Positions 25,469-34,184 of a DNA stretch of 64,000 nt are shown here, piece by piece (the first letter of the stretch is position 1; each line of letters starts with the position of its first letter). The stretch is from Kribbella capetownensis (GTDB lineage Bacteria > Actinomycetota > Actinomycetes > Propionibacteriales > Kribbellaceae). The stretch covers positions 1,922,001-1,986,000 of the forward strand of contig NZ_SJKD01000001.1 in NCBI RefSeq assembly GCF_004331485.1, given 5' to 3'. The notes beneath the pieces were generated by a model. It did not search any database, had not been told where the DNA came from, and saw only the letters and a program-made list of their open reading frames with translations. The translations under genes were made by a program, and so were the position numbers.

Positions 25469-26767
25469 GTGAGGCGAAAAAGATTTTCGCGGCGGGAGGT
25501 GTTGGCCGGGCTGGGTGCGGGGGCGCTGGCGTCGGTGGTGCCTGGGTGCTCTGGTGGGGGAGCACGGTCGGCTGTGCTGCAGGTCTGGGGCGGAGTGCCG
25601 GCCGCATCCGGGCCGGCGAACGTGGTCAAGGCGTTCGAGCAGCGGTTCCCGCAGTACAAGGTGAACTACACGCGGTTCGTGAACGACGCCCGCGGCAATC
25701 TGAAGCTGGACACCGCGCTGCAGGGTGGTGTCGACATCGACGTGTACTTCACCTACTCGCCGGCGTCGCTCGCACTCCGGGCCGGGTCCGGGCTGGCCGT
25801 GGACCTGACCGACCGGGTGACCCAGGATCCGCAGCTGAAGGTGTTCCTCGACACCGACCAACCGCGGGCGTACCTCGACAACGGCCGGGTCAAGGCGCTC
25901 GCCACCGCCCGTGAGCCGTTCTTCGTCCTCTTCAACGAGAAGCTCCGGCAGCAGGCCGGCGTCGACCTCCCACAGCAGTGGACGATCGACGAGTACCGCG
26001 CGACCGCGAAGAAGCTGACCACCGCGAACACCATCGGCGCGTACACCGTCCCCGACGTCGCCAGGATCGCGCTCGGCCCCAACTACTGGTACGACGGCGA
26101 TCGCTCGAACTTCGGTGATCCGCACTTCGAACAGAACTTCCGGATCGGCCAGGACATGATCCGGGAGGGGTCCGCGTTCCCGTGGACCGAGGTGCTCGCC
26201 CGGCACCTGGACTCGTACCAGCAGAACTCGTTCCTCGGCGAGGAGTTCCACCTCTGGTCGACCGCACCGTTCAACCTGCGGTACCTGTACGACCCGAAGA
26301 AGTTCCCGCACGACTTCAAGGTGTCGTTCGCGCCACCCCCGACCGTCGACGGCCAGGACTGGAACGGCGGCAGCTACAACAACTTCGTCATGGTGAACCC
26401 GAAGTCGCCGAAGGTCGACGCGGCCTGGGAGTTCGTGAAGTTCTGGCTGACCGAGGGATCCACGCCGATGCTCGCGGGCGGCAAGCTGCCGACGCTGGGC
26501 AACGTCACCGACGATCAGGTACTCACCGGCATGCTCGGCAAGGAACCCGAGAAGTACTTCGACGTCGACTCGTTCCGCCGCGTCGTCCTGGACGCCGAAC
26601 CGAAACTCGCCACCGACACCCGGCTGGCCGGGTTCCCCGAGATCACCCTCGCGGTGAAGCAGCAGAAGGACCTGTGCTGGCTCGGCGAGAAAGACCCCGG
26701 AGCGGCGATCCGTGAGGTACGCCGGGTCGCCGACGCCGCGATCGCCCGGAACGAGAGGAGTTCCTGA
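25469..26767 (+). CDS. ABC sugar transporter, extracellular solute-binding lipoprotein
   Basis: 432 residues. A twin-arginine-like SRREVLAG and lipobox Cys27 (VVPGC) mark a lipid-anchored exported protein. The fold is a family 1 sugar-binding protein, with the hinge YNNFVMVNPKSPKVDAAWEFVKFWL (about residues 305-330) typical of this group. GTG 25469 is chosen because GGGAGGTGG precedes it. The stop overlaps the first permease start (TGATG). It opens a six-gene operon that runs to the FAD oxidoreductase. The ligand is unknown. Confidence 0.88.
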   Translation: MRRKRFSRREVLAGLGAGALASVVPGCSGGGARSAVLQVWGGVPAASGPANVVKAFEQRFPQYKVNYTRFVNDARGNLKLDTALQGGVDIDVYFTYSPASLALRAGSGLAVDLTDRVTQDPQLKVFLDTDQPRAYLDNGRVKALATAREPFFVLFNEKLRQQAGVDLPQQWTIDEYRATAKKLTTANTIGAYTVPDVARIALGPNYWYDGDRSNFGDPHFEQNFRIGQDMIREGSAFPWTEVLARHLDSYQQNSFLGEEFHLWSTAPFNLRYLYDPKKFPHDFKVSFAPPPTVDGQDWNGGSYNNFVMVNPKSPKVDAAWEFVKFWLTEGSTPMLAGGKLPTLGNVTDDQVLTGMLGKEPEKYFDVDSFRRVVLDAEPKLATDTRLAGFPEITLAVKQQKDLCWLGEKDPGAAIREVRRVADAAIARNERSS

Positions 26768-27702
26768 TGGCCACCGCCACCGTCGTCGCAGCGGAACGGA
26801 CCACGGTCCGGGCCGATCCGGGTCCCGGGATCAAGCCGAAGGGCTGGATCGGGCTGCTCTTCATCGCGCCCAACCTGCTCGGCGTCATCGCGTTCACGCT
26901 GATCCCACTGATCAGCGTGATCGTGCTCGCCTTCACCGACTGGAACCTGGTGTCCGGCCTCGGCGGCATCAAGTTCAACGGTCTCGACAACTTCATCGCC
27001 ATCGCCCGCGACCCCGGCTTCTGGAGCGCGGTCGGCCTGACCCTCGTGTACGTCGGGGTGTCCGTGCCGCTCACCGTCATGCTCGGACTGGGCCTCGGGA
27101 TCGCGCTCAACCGGCCGCTGCCGGGCCGCGCCGTACTGCGGGCGATCTTCTTCCTGCCGTACATCGTCAACATCGTCGCGATCGGCATGACCTGGCTGAT
27201 GCTGATGAACCCGAAGGCCGGCCTGGTCAACCAGGTGCTCGACGTCTTCGGGCTGCAACCGGGCTGGTTCGCGTCCTCGCACTGGGCGTTGCCGGCGCTG
27301 ATCGTGATGGCGGTCTGGGGTGGCGTCGGCTACTGCTCGCTGATCTACCTGTCCGCGTTGCAGGACGCGCCGCGGCAGCTGTACGAGGCGGCCGACATCG
27401 ACGGTGCCGGGGTGTGGGCGAAGTTCCGCGTCATCACCTGGCCGTCGTTGCTGCCGACAACGATCTTCCTGCTGGTCACGCTGATCATCGGTGCGTCGCA
27501 GGGCTTCGGCCTGATCGCGTTGATCACCGCCGGTGGTCCGGGCGACTCGACCACGACGATCTCCTACTACATGTACCAGACCGGCTTCCAGTTCTACCGG
27601 TTCGGCTATGCCTCGGCGATCGGCCTGGTGACCTTCGTCGGCGTACTGGTGCTGACCCTGGTGACCTGGCGGGCCCAGCGAGGGAGGGCTCTGCATGACT
27701 AA
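26767..27702 (+). CDS. ABC sugar transporter permease (MalF/UgpA type)
   Basis: 311 residues with six membrane helices and an EAA loop (YEAADIDGAGVWAKFRVITWPSL, about residues 207-229). It begins in the overlap with the binding-protein gene and overlaps the second permease by 8 bp, so the channel subunits are made in step. Like the first importer in this window it lacks a local ATPase gene. Confidence 0.88.
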   Translation: MATATVVAAERTTVRADPGPGIKPKGWIGLLFIAPNLLGVIAFTLIPLISVIVLAFTDWNLVSGLGGIKFNGLDNFIAIARDPGFWSAVGLTLVYVGVSVPLTVMLGLGLGIALNRPLPGRAVLRAIFFLPYIVNIVAIGMTWLMLMNPKAGLVNQVLDVFGLQPGWFASSHWALPALIVMAVWGGVGYCSLIYLSALQDAPRQLYEAADIDGAGVWAKFRVITWPSLLPTTIFLLVTLIIGASQGFGLIALITAGGPGDSTTTISYYMYQTGFQFYRFGYASAIGLVTFVGVLVLTLVTWRAQRGRALHD

Positions 27703-28516
27703 GCGCGCCAAGTGGTACTGGGGGATCCCACTGTGGATCCTCGCGATCGCCTTCCTCGCGCCGTTCGCGTGGATGCTGTCGACCGCGCTCAAGCAGGACG
27801 TGGACGCGTACAAGATCCCGATGCAGTGGATCCCGGACCCGTTCCAGTGGGACAACTTCAGCACGGTGCTGAGCGGTGCCACCTCGGTGCTGCCGGCGTT
27901 CGGGCGGTCGGTGTTCGTCGCCGTACTGCGGGTCGCGGGGGAACTGATCACCGCGACGATGGCCGGGTACGCGTTCGCGCGGATGTCGTTCAAGGGCCGG
28001 GACAAGCTGTTCCTGGTGTACCTGGCGACCGCGATCATCCCGGCCCAGTTGTTGCTGGTACCGCGGTTCATCTACTTCCAGAAGCTCGGGCTCTACGACA
28101 CGCTCTGGGCGCTCATCCTGCCCGGCATGTTCACGGTGCTCGGGACCTTCCTGATGCGGCAGTTCTTCGTCAGCCAGCCGGCCGAGTTCGCCGAGGCGGC
28201 GCGGATGGACGGCGCGAACGAGTGGCGGGTGTTCACCCGGATCTACTTGCCGTTGGCAACACCGGTGATCAGTGCACTCGGCATCCTGGCGTTCGTCTGG
28301 TCGTGGAACGACTACGAGACGCCGCTGGTGCTGATCAGCAACCCGGAGCGGTACACGTTGCCGCTCAGCCTGACCAACTTCGTCGACGAACAGGGCCAGA
28401 TCGCACCCGGCCTGACGATGGCCGCCTCGGTGATCTCGATCGTCCCGGTACTGATCGTCTTCGTCGTCCTGCAACGCCGCTTCATCGCGGCCATGACTCA
28501 CACAGGGATCAAATGA
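27695..28516 (+). CDS. ABC sugar transporter permease (MalG/UgpE type)
   Basis: 273 residues, six membrane helices, EAA loop FAEAARMDGANEWRVFTRIYLPL (about residues 167-189). The ATG at 27695 lies inside the end of the upstream permease gene; the ATGA overlap at 28513-28516 couples it to the next, unrecognised gene. Confidence 0.88.
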   Translation: MTKRAKWYWGIPLWILAIAFLAPFAWMLSTALKQDVDAYKIPMQWIPDPFQWDNFSTVLSGATSVLPAFGRSVFVAVLRVAGELITATMAGYAFARMSFKGRDKLFLVYLATAIIPAQLLLVPRFIYFQKLGLYDTLWALILPGMFTVLGTFLMRQFFVSQPAEFAEAARMDGANEWRVFTRIYLPLATPVISALGILAFVWSWNDYETPLVLISNPERYTLPLSLTNFVDEQGQIAPGLTMAASVISIVPVLIVFVVLQRRFIAAMTHTGIK

Positions 28517-29892
28517 CAGTGAACGTCTCAGGTGTCTTCCCCCATCTCGCGCAGATCGGCGACTTCGGTCCGCCGCGCAGCGAGCTCGGCGTCGGCTCGC
28601 TGATGCCGTGGAACGGGAAGCTCTATGTCCAGAACTACAACTCCCACAAGGCGCCGTCCGGTGCCGGCGTCAGTCTGCGCCGGATCGACGCCGACCTGTC
28701 GATGGAGATCGTCGCCGAGACGCTCGGCGTGGACGGCACCTACACCAACCGGTTCGTGCACTTCCCGACCTCGCAACTCGTCCTCGGGCCGCACGTGATC
28801 AGTGCCGACCACAAGATCGTCACCATCCCCGAGCTCCAGCCGCTCCGGGTCTGCGGTACGTCGCGGCACCTGACCAAACCGGACACCCACGTGTACGTGC
28901 TGGCGATGGAAGGCGAGCTGCTCGAGCTGGACCTGACGACGTACGAGTGCACGCAGCTCTTCGACCTCAACGACGAGCTCGGCACCGACGGCGAGATGAA
29001 GGTGCACTACAAGGACTGCTACACGTCGTTCGGCCGGCTCGTCGTCTGCTCCAACGAGTACGCCGAGCCCGAGTGGGCCGGTGAACGGTCGCGCGGACGA
29101 CTTGCGGAGTACGACGGCCAAGCGTGGAGGGTACTGCGGGAGGACCCGTTCACCGCGATCGGCGGCCGGCACGAGTTCGGTGGGACCATCTTCGCGACCG
29201 GGTGGGACCGGGCCTCGGCGATCCTCGAGGTGTTCACCGAAGCCGACCAGAAGTGGACGCGGTACCGGCTGCCGAAGGCGTCGCACTGCTTCGACCACAA
29301 GTGGCAGACCGAGTGGCCGCGGATCCGGGAGGTCGAGCACGAGCGACTCCTCCTCGACCACCACGGAATGTTCTACGAGCTGTCCCCTTGGGCGTACGGC
29401 GGCCGGATCTGGGGTGTGCGGCCGATCTCCACCCACCTCTGGGTGCTGGGCGACTTCTGTTCCTGGCGGGGCATGCTCGTCGCCGGTGCGGACAACGCGT
29501 CGCCGAGTCACGGGCTCAACCCGACGACGGCCGAGCCGCAGTCCGGGTTGTGGTTCGGGAAGACGGACGACCTGTGGAGCTTCGGCAAGCCGGCTGGATG
29601 GGGTGGTCCGTGGTGGGAGACGCCGGTCGCCGCCGGGGTGCCGTCCGATCCGTATCTGATGACGGGCTTCGACGGGAAGTGTCTGCACCTGGAGAACTTC
29701 TCGGCCGATCCGATGACGATCACGGTCGAGATCGACTTCCACGGGCACGGGCGCTTCGGGGCGGTCACGGAGTTGACGGTCGAGCCGGGGCAGCTCCGGA
29801 CGCACGTGTTCCCGCCCGGGTTCAGCGCGCACTGGGTGCGGGTCGTCAGCGACACCGACGGTGTGGCGAGTGCCCAGTTCGTCTATACGTGA
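28513..29892 (+). CDS. Unrecognised cytoplasmic protein of a sugar-import operon, probably beta-propeller
   Basis: 459 residues, no signal peptide or membrane segment. The sequence is beta-rich, with regularly spaced strand-turn patterns (GKLYVQNYN, LVLGPHVIS, HVYVLAMEGELLELDL, GRLVVCSNEY, GGTIFATGWDRAS, RIWGVRPIS). This suggests a six- or seven-bladed propeller at about residues 20-370, followed by a small beta-sandwich (about residues 385-459). Many surface Trp, His and Asp residues would suit a carbohydrate-binding enzyme. It is translationally coupled to the permease and followed by the RpiR regulator, so it probably acts on the imported glycan. No known family was recognised; a lyase or hydrolase role is only a guess. 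Confidence 0.6.
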   Translation: MTVNVSGVFPHLAQIGDFGPPRSELGVGSLMPWNGKLYVQNYNSHKAPSGAGVSLRRIDADLSMEIVAETLGVDGTYTNRFVHFPTSQLVLGPHVISADHKIVTIPELQPLRVCGTSRHLTKPDTHVYVLAMEGELLELDLTTYECTQLFDLNDELGTDGEMKVHYKDCYTSFGRLVVCSNEYAEPEWAGERSRGRLAEYDGQAWRVLREDPFTAIGGRHEFGGTIFATGWDRASAILEVFTEADQKWTRYRLPKASHCFDHKWQTEWPRIREVEHERLLLDHHGMFYELSPWAYGGRIWGVRPISTHLWVLGDFCSWRGMLVAGADNASPSHGLNPTTAEPQSGLWFGKTDDLWSFGKPAGWGGPWWETPVAAGVPSDPYLMTGFDGKCLHLENFSADPMTITVEIDFHGHGRFGAVTELTVEPGQLRTHVFPPGFSAHWVRVVSDTDGVASAQFVYT

Positions 29893-29902
29893 TGATCGCG
29901 GA

Positions 29903-30787
29903 ATGGGAGACATGGAGAGAGCTGACAGCCCGAGCCCGTTGCAGCTGGTCAAGCGCGCCCTGCCCGAGCTGAACGGCGCGATGCAGCGGGTCGCCGAGCA
30001 CATCCAGGCGAACCCGGACGAGGTCGCCCGCGGATCGATCACCAAGCTGGCCGAGGCCGCGCAGACCTCAGCGGCGACGGTGACCCGATTGTCGACGCAC
30101 CTCGGATTCGCCGGTTACCCCGCACTCCGGGCTGCCCTGGCGATGGAGGTCGGCCGCGGGATCGAGGCCGGCTGGGCGAGCGACATCGGGATGGCGATCG
30201 GTCCGGCGGATCCGCCCGAACAGGTGCTGAACGTGCTGGCCAGCACCCAGGCCAACGCTCTGCGCAACGCGCTGGCGTCGATCGACCTGGCGGCCGCGGC
30301 GCGGGTCGCCGATTCCATCGCGGGCGCACGGCGTACGCATATCTATGGGGAGTGGGGCGACGCGATCCCGGCCCGCGAGCTGTACATCCGTCTGCTGCGG
30401 ATCGGGATCCCGGTGTGGTTCTTCGACGGACCGCAGGCCGGGTCGATCGGCAGCGGGTTGCTGGAATCCGGGGACGTCGCGCTGGTCGTGACCCGGCAGG
30501 GGAACGATCCGGCCACGCTGGAGTTCATCAAGCGCTCCAAGTCCGGGGGCGCACTCACGGTCGCGATCACCGGGGTCGCGGACTCACCGATCGGACGGGT
30601 GGCGGAGGTCGTCTTCGACACCGGTACGCCGGTCGGTGGGACCTGGACCGAGTTCTTCGCCGGGCGGGCGAGCGACACCTTGACCGCCGGCTTGCTGTTC
30701 GTCCTGGTCGCGCAGCGCGTCCCGGATCACCTCACGGCCAACCACCCGAACGGGCCCGGACAACCCGTCATCACACCTGACAGCTGA
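29903..30787 (+). CDS. MurR/RpiR-family transcriptional regulator
   Basis: 294 residues. The N-terminal HTH_6 domain (SITKLAEAAQTSAATVTRLSTHLGFAGYPALR, in two parts, about residues 33-64) precedes a SIS sugar-phosphate-binding domain (about residues 120-260, with THIYGEWGDA and DVALVVTRQGNDPATLEFIKRS). It should sense a phosphorylated sugar derived from the operon's substrate. ATG 29903 is preferred; ATG 29912 is an alternative. It sits within the operon, 10 bp after the propeller-like gene, and its site may be the near-palindrome at 25391. Confidence 0.87.
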   Translation: MGDMERADSPSPLQLVKRALPELNGAMQRVAEHIQANPDEVARGSITKLAEAAQTSAATVTRLSTHLGFAGYPALRAALAMEVGRGIEAGWASDIGMAIGPADPPEQVLNVLASTQANALRNALASIDLAAAARVADSIAGARRTHIYGEWGDAIPARELYIRLLRIGIPVWFFDGPQAGSIGSGLLESGDVALVVTRQGNDPATLEFIKRSKSGGALTVAITGVADSPIGRVAEVVFDTGTPVGGTWTEFFAGRASDTLTAGLLFVLVAQRVPDHLTANHPNGPGQPVITPDS

Positions 30788-30798
30788 AAGGTTCCTGC

Positions 30799-33012
30799 AT
30801 GCAGCAGCTCGAAATCCAGACCGATCTGACCGTCGTCGGCGGGGGGCTCGCCGGTATCTGCGCCGCGATCGGTGCGGCCCGGCAGGGGAGCACAGTGGCG
30901 CTGGTCCAGAACCGGCCGGTGCTCGGCGGCAACTCCTCCAGCGAAGTACGGGTGTGGGTGTGCGGTGCGACCGCGCACGGCGTCCAGCACTTCGCCCGGG
31001 AGACCGGGATCATGGGCGAGCTGTTCGTCGAGAACCAGTACCGGAACCCGGAGGGAAATCCCTACTACTGGGATCTCGTGCTGCTGGAGGCGGTCCGCGC
31101 GGAGCCGCGAATCCAGCTGTTCCTGAACACCGACGTACGGAGCGTCGAGGCTTCTGACGGGGAGATTCGGTTGGTGACCGGCTGGCAGATGGGGTCGGAG
31201 AAGGAGATCCGCTTCGTCAGTCCGGCGTACGCCGACTGCTCGGGCGACGGCCTGATCGGGTTGCTGGCGGGAGCGGAGTACCGGACCGGTCGTGAGCCGC
31301 GGTCGATGTACGACGAGTCGTGGGCGCCGGACGTACCGGACAACGACACGCTCGGCAGCACGATCCTCTTCTACACCAAGGACACCGGCGCACCGGTGCG
31401 GTTCGTGCCGCCGTCGTTCGCCCGCGACATCACCGAGACCGCGATCCCGGATCGCCGCGTGATCCGGTCGGATCTGAATGGGTGCGCGTACTGGTGGATC
31501 GAGTGGGGTGGCGAGCTCGACGTCGTCGACGACAATGAGGCGATCCGGGACGAACTGCAGGCTGTCGTGTACGGGATCTGGGACTACATCAAGAACTCGG
31601 GACGGTTCGACGCGGACAATCTGACCCTGGAGTGGATCGGGTCGGTGCCGGGGAAGCGCGAGTACCGGCGGTTCCTCGGTGATCACGTGCTGACGCAGCA
31701 CGACGTACTCGGGCAGACGCTCTTCGAGGATCGGGTCGCGTTCGGTGGGTGGTCGATCGATCTGCACCCGCCAGGTGGGGTGTACGCGAGTGAGCGCGGG
31801 TCGAAGCACTGGCATCCGGATGGGAACTACCACATTCCGCTGCGGTCGCTGTATTCGCGGAGTGTGCGCAACCTGTGGATGGCGGGGCGGAACATCAGTG
31901 CGAGTCACGTCGCGTTCGGGACGACTCGGGTGATGGCGACCTGCGCGATTCTGGGGGAGGCGGCCGGCATCGGTGCTGCTGTTGCCCTGCGCAACGGGTT
32001 GTCGCCGCGGGAGTTGGCTTCTTCGCGATTTGAGTTGATGCGGCACGCGCTCACTCGGGCCGATGGTTCCGTTCTTGGGGTCGTCGACGATGATCCGGAC
32101 AACCTTGCACTGCAGGCCTCTGTCACGGCTTCGTCGACGTTGACGCATCCGGCTGTCGAGATCTCGTCGGGCACGTTGCCGTTGGACACCGATATCGCGA
32201 TCGTCGTACCGGTCGATCCTGCGTTGGATCGTCTGGAGTTGTTGGTTGATGCTGCCGAGGACGCCGTACTGACCGTCGAGTTGCATGATCCGGTCAATCC
32301 GCAGAACTATCTGCCGTTGGCGCTGATCGACTCGCGTTCTGTGCCTGTGAGTGCGGGGGAGAAGCGATGGATCGACGTACCTGTCGACTATCGTCCGGAC
32401 CACCCGGGCAATGTGATCGTGGTCCTCAAGCAGAACGCGTCTGTCTCCGTGCATACGGCGGCGACGGGGTTGCCCGGGATGATCTACTTCGCGCACCGCG
32501 AGCCGTCGCCTGATGAGCAGTGGACCGAACAGTTCCGTCCGTGGAAGCACATCCTGCCGCGGGCCGGTCTGTGCGTTCGCTTGGGGGAGACGTCGGCGTA
32601 CGCACCGGAGAAGGTGATCGGCAGCTACTCCCGCCCGTACGGCGGACCCAACCTCTGGTCCTCCGAGGACCTCGCCTGGGACCTCGACCCGTGGATCGAA
32701 CTCAGTTGGCCGACCCCCGTGGATGTCTCCGAGGTCGTCGTGATCCTCGACGACGACGTCGAAGAAGACCTGATCAACCTCCACCACCACCGCACGCCCT
32801 TCACATCCCTCCCCACCCTGCTCGAGTCCTACACCGTCGAAGCCCGCAACGGCACCGCCGACTGGCACCCCATCGCCACCGTCACCAACAACCACCACAG
32901 AACCCACCGCCACCCCCTCCCCACCCCAACCCCCCTCACCCACCTCCGCCTAAAACCCCACTCCACCAACGGCTCCCCCCGAGCCCATATCATTTCCATC
33001 CGCACCTACTGA
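30799..33012 (+). CDS. FAD-dependent oxidoreductase (FAD_oxidored type) with C-terminal beta domains
   Basis: 737 residues. The N-terminal Rossmann motif VVGGGLAGICAAIGAARQG (residues 12-30) and GGNSSSEVRVW match the PF12831 group, which is common in glycan-utilisation loci. Further FAD contacts include YADCSGDGLIGLLAG and LWMAGRNISASHVAFGTTRVMATCAILGEA in two segments. The FAD part ends near residue 420; about 315 residues of beta-rich, F5/8-type-like domains follow. AAAGG precedes the start. It is the last gene of the import operon and may oxidise or isomerise a sugar. The final ~250 bases are extremely C-rich and G-poor. Confidence 0.8.
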   Translation: MQQLEIQTDLTVVGGGLAGICAAIGAARQGSTVALVQNRPVLGGNSSSEVRVWVCGATAHGVQHFARETGIMGELFVENQYRNPEGNPYYWDLVLLEAVRAEPRIQLFLNTDVRSVEASDGEIRLVTGWQMGSEKEIRFVSPAYADCSGDGLIGLLAGAEYRTGREPRSMYDESWAPDVPDNDTLGSTILFYTKDTGAPVRFVPPSFARDITETAIPDRRVIRSDLNGCAYWWIEWGGELDVVDDNEAIRDELQAVVYGIWDYIKNSGRFDADNLTLEWIGSVPGKREYRRFLGDHVLTQHDVLGQTLFEDRVAFGGWSIDLHPPGGVYASERGSKHWHPDGNYHIPLRSLYSRSVRNLWMAGRNISASHVAFGTTRVMATCAILGEAAGIGAAVALRNGLSPRELASSRFELMRHALTRADGSVLGVVDDDPDNLALQASVTASSTLTHPAVEISSGTLPLDTDIAIVVPVDPALDRLELLVDAAEDAVLTVELHDPVNPQNYLPLALIDSRSVPVSAGEKRWIDVPVDYRPDHPGNVIVVLKQNASVSVHTAATGLPGMIYFAHREPSPDEQWTEQFRPWKHILPRAGLCVRLGETSAYAPEKVIGSYSRPYGGPNLWSSEDLAWDLDPWIELSWPTPVDVSEVVVILDDDVEEDLINLHHHRTPFTSLPTLLESYTVEARNGTADWHPIATVTNNHHRTHRHPLPTPTPLTHLRLKPHSTNGSPRAHIISIRTY

Positions 33013-33082
33013 TTCCGCTGGCGACGCGACTGGAGTTGCCGGTAGAGTTATCGATGCCCAGGGCAATAGCTTGTGGGAAGTG

Positions 33083-33119
33083 AACCCGGCAGCCATCCGG
33101 ACGGTTGGTGAGCCGGGTT
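33083..33119. terminator. Hairpin between convergent genes
   Basis: AACCCGGC / GCCGGGTT, a perfect 8-bp stem with a 21-nt loop that contains a second small palindrome (CCGTCC/GGACGG type). No clear T-run follows. It lies between the ends of the FAD oxidoreductase operon and the minus-strand operon and may help separate them. Confidence 0.4.
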
Positions 33120-33127
33120 CCGCGCGT

Positions 33128-33550
33128 TCAGACCGGCCGCAGGGCGCAGTACTCACGAACCACCTTGCGCCACTCGCGACCCTTCGCCCGGGCCCAGACC
33201 ACCGCATCGGGGACCCGGAGCAGCGGGTCCAGGCGCTCGGCGGTGGACGCCGCGTCACGCACGATCGCGGTCAGACAGAGACGCCGGCTCGCGACATCGG
33301 CGCGCGGGACGGCGTACAGGTTGACGCGTACGTCGAGTTCGGTGATGGCGGCAAGGATCTTGCGTTGGCGCGGGGGCGATTCCTTCTGGAAGTGGATCCG
33401 GCGCTGGCCCGGCATCAGGAGGTCCGTCCGGAGGCGGCGACTGGGATTGACCCCGGCGGCGGGGCAGCTCGCGGCGGCCATGAGGAGACCTCGGGACTTG
33501 TTCTCGTCGACGAATATGTGGAGGCGGGTGGCGTGGGTGGTGGGAGGCAC
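33128..33550 (-). CDS. Hypothetical protein (possible DUF3800-like fold)
   Basis: 140 residues from GTG 33550, 8 bp after the upstream stop, so it belongs to the operon. The N-terminal pattern LHIFVDENKSRGLLMAAAS, an acidic strand motif followed by a hydrophobic strand, is reminiscent of DUF3800/RNase H-like proteins. It continues with a basic LLMPGQRRIHFQKESPPRQRKIL and an alpha/beta end. The catalytic set of that fold is not complete enough to claim nuclease activity. It is co-transcribed with a 2H phosphoesterase and an XRE-TPR regulator. Confidence 0.6.
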   Translation of the reverse strand: MPPTTHATRLHIFVDENKSRGLLMAAASCPAAGVNPSRRLRTDLLMPGQRRIHFQKESPPRQRKILAAITELDVRVNLYAVPRADVASRRLCLTAIVRDAASTAERLDPLLRVPDAVVWARAKGREWRKVVREYCALRPV

Positions 33551-33558
33551 ACCTGCGG

Positions 33559-34173
33559 TTAGTGGAGCGCGATCGATTCGAGGGGGGCCCAGTGGTAGAG
33601 GTGGTGGGTTCTGGTGAGGGATAGGAGGGTCAGGGTGGTGATGGAGAGGGTGGTGTCTTGGGGTGAGTGATTGAGGAGGCGGGTGGTGATGGGGGGTGCG
33701 GGGGCTGGGTGGTTGCAGTAGGCGATGGTGATGTGGGGGTTGAGTTCGGGGAGTTCGGGGACGGCGTCGTCACCCCAGACGTCGGTGATGGCGGCTCGGG
33801 TCAGGTCGCGGAGGTGTTGGAGCGGCTCGATCGGGCGGACCGGGAGTTGGATGGACTCGCGGTCGAGGACGGCCGGGCCGATGCCGACCGGGAACGAGCC
33901 GAGGCCGGTGACCCGATGACGAGTGGCCTTGACGATGTCGGCCAGGTCTGACTCCGGCACCCGGTCGGTGAAGCCGATGCCTTGCAGGGTGAGGTGCAAC
34001 CACTCAAGCGGCACGGGTGTGAAGCCGGGGAGGTCGTCGACCAGCTCGGCGTACGACGCGTGCAACGCGGCCATCTCGGGTCGGTCCGCGAACGTGATGT
34101 GCCAGGTGTAGAAGGAACGATCGGCGCGCCAACCGGGGCGCCAGTACCAGTGATCCTGAACTTCTTCGAACAT
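33559..34173 (-). CDS. 2'-5' RNA ligase superfamily (2H phosphoesterase) protein
   Basis: 204 residues with the two HxT motifs of 2H phosphoesterases: HLTLQG (about residue 62) and HITIAYC (about residue 148). These bind and hydrolyse 2'-5' or cyclic phosphodiester bonds in RNA or nucleotides. ATG 34173 is preferred because GAGAGG lies seven bases upstream; ATG 34188, which overlaps the upstream stop as ATGA, is possible. The 3' end is strongly C-rich on the coding strand. It lies between an XRE-TPR regulator and a small unknown gene, a set that could act on RNA or cyclic nucleotides (inference). Confidence 0.8.
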   Translation of the reverse strand: MFEEVQDHWYWRPGWRADRSFYTWHITFADRPEMAALHASYAELVDDLPGFTPVPLEWLHLTLQGIGFTDRVPESDLADIVKATRHRVTGLGSFPVGIGPAVLDRESIQLPVRPIEPLQHLRDLTRAAITDVWGDDAVPELPELNPHITIAYCNHPAPAPPITTRLLNHSPQDTTLSITTLTLLSLTRTHHLYHWAPLESIALH

Positions 34174-34184
34174 CGATGGGCCTC

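Noticed and set aside
30727..32943. A 738-codon minus-strand frame opposite the FAD oxidoreductase
   Set aside because: It has low-complexity Arg/Asp/Val composition typical of the antisense frame of a GC-rich gene. The plus-strand frame has a Rossmann motif, ribosome site and operon context.
33661..33760. G-rich run on the plus strand resembling a G-quadruplex cluster
   Set aside because: It is the complement of the C-rich 3' end of the 2H phosphoesterase gene, and its G-runs are irregular in spacing. Treated as part of the C-rich gene-end pattern.
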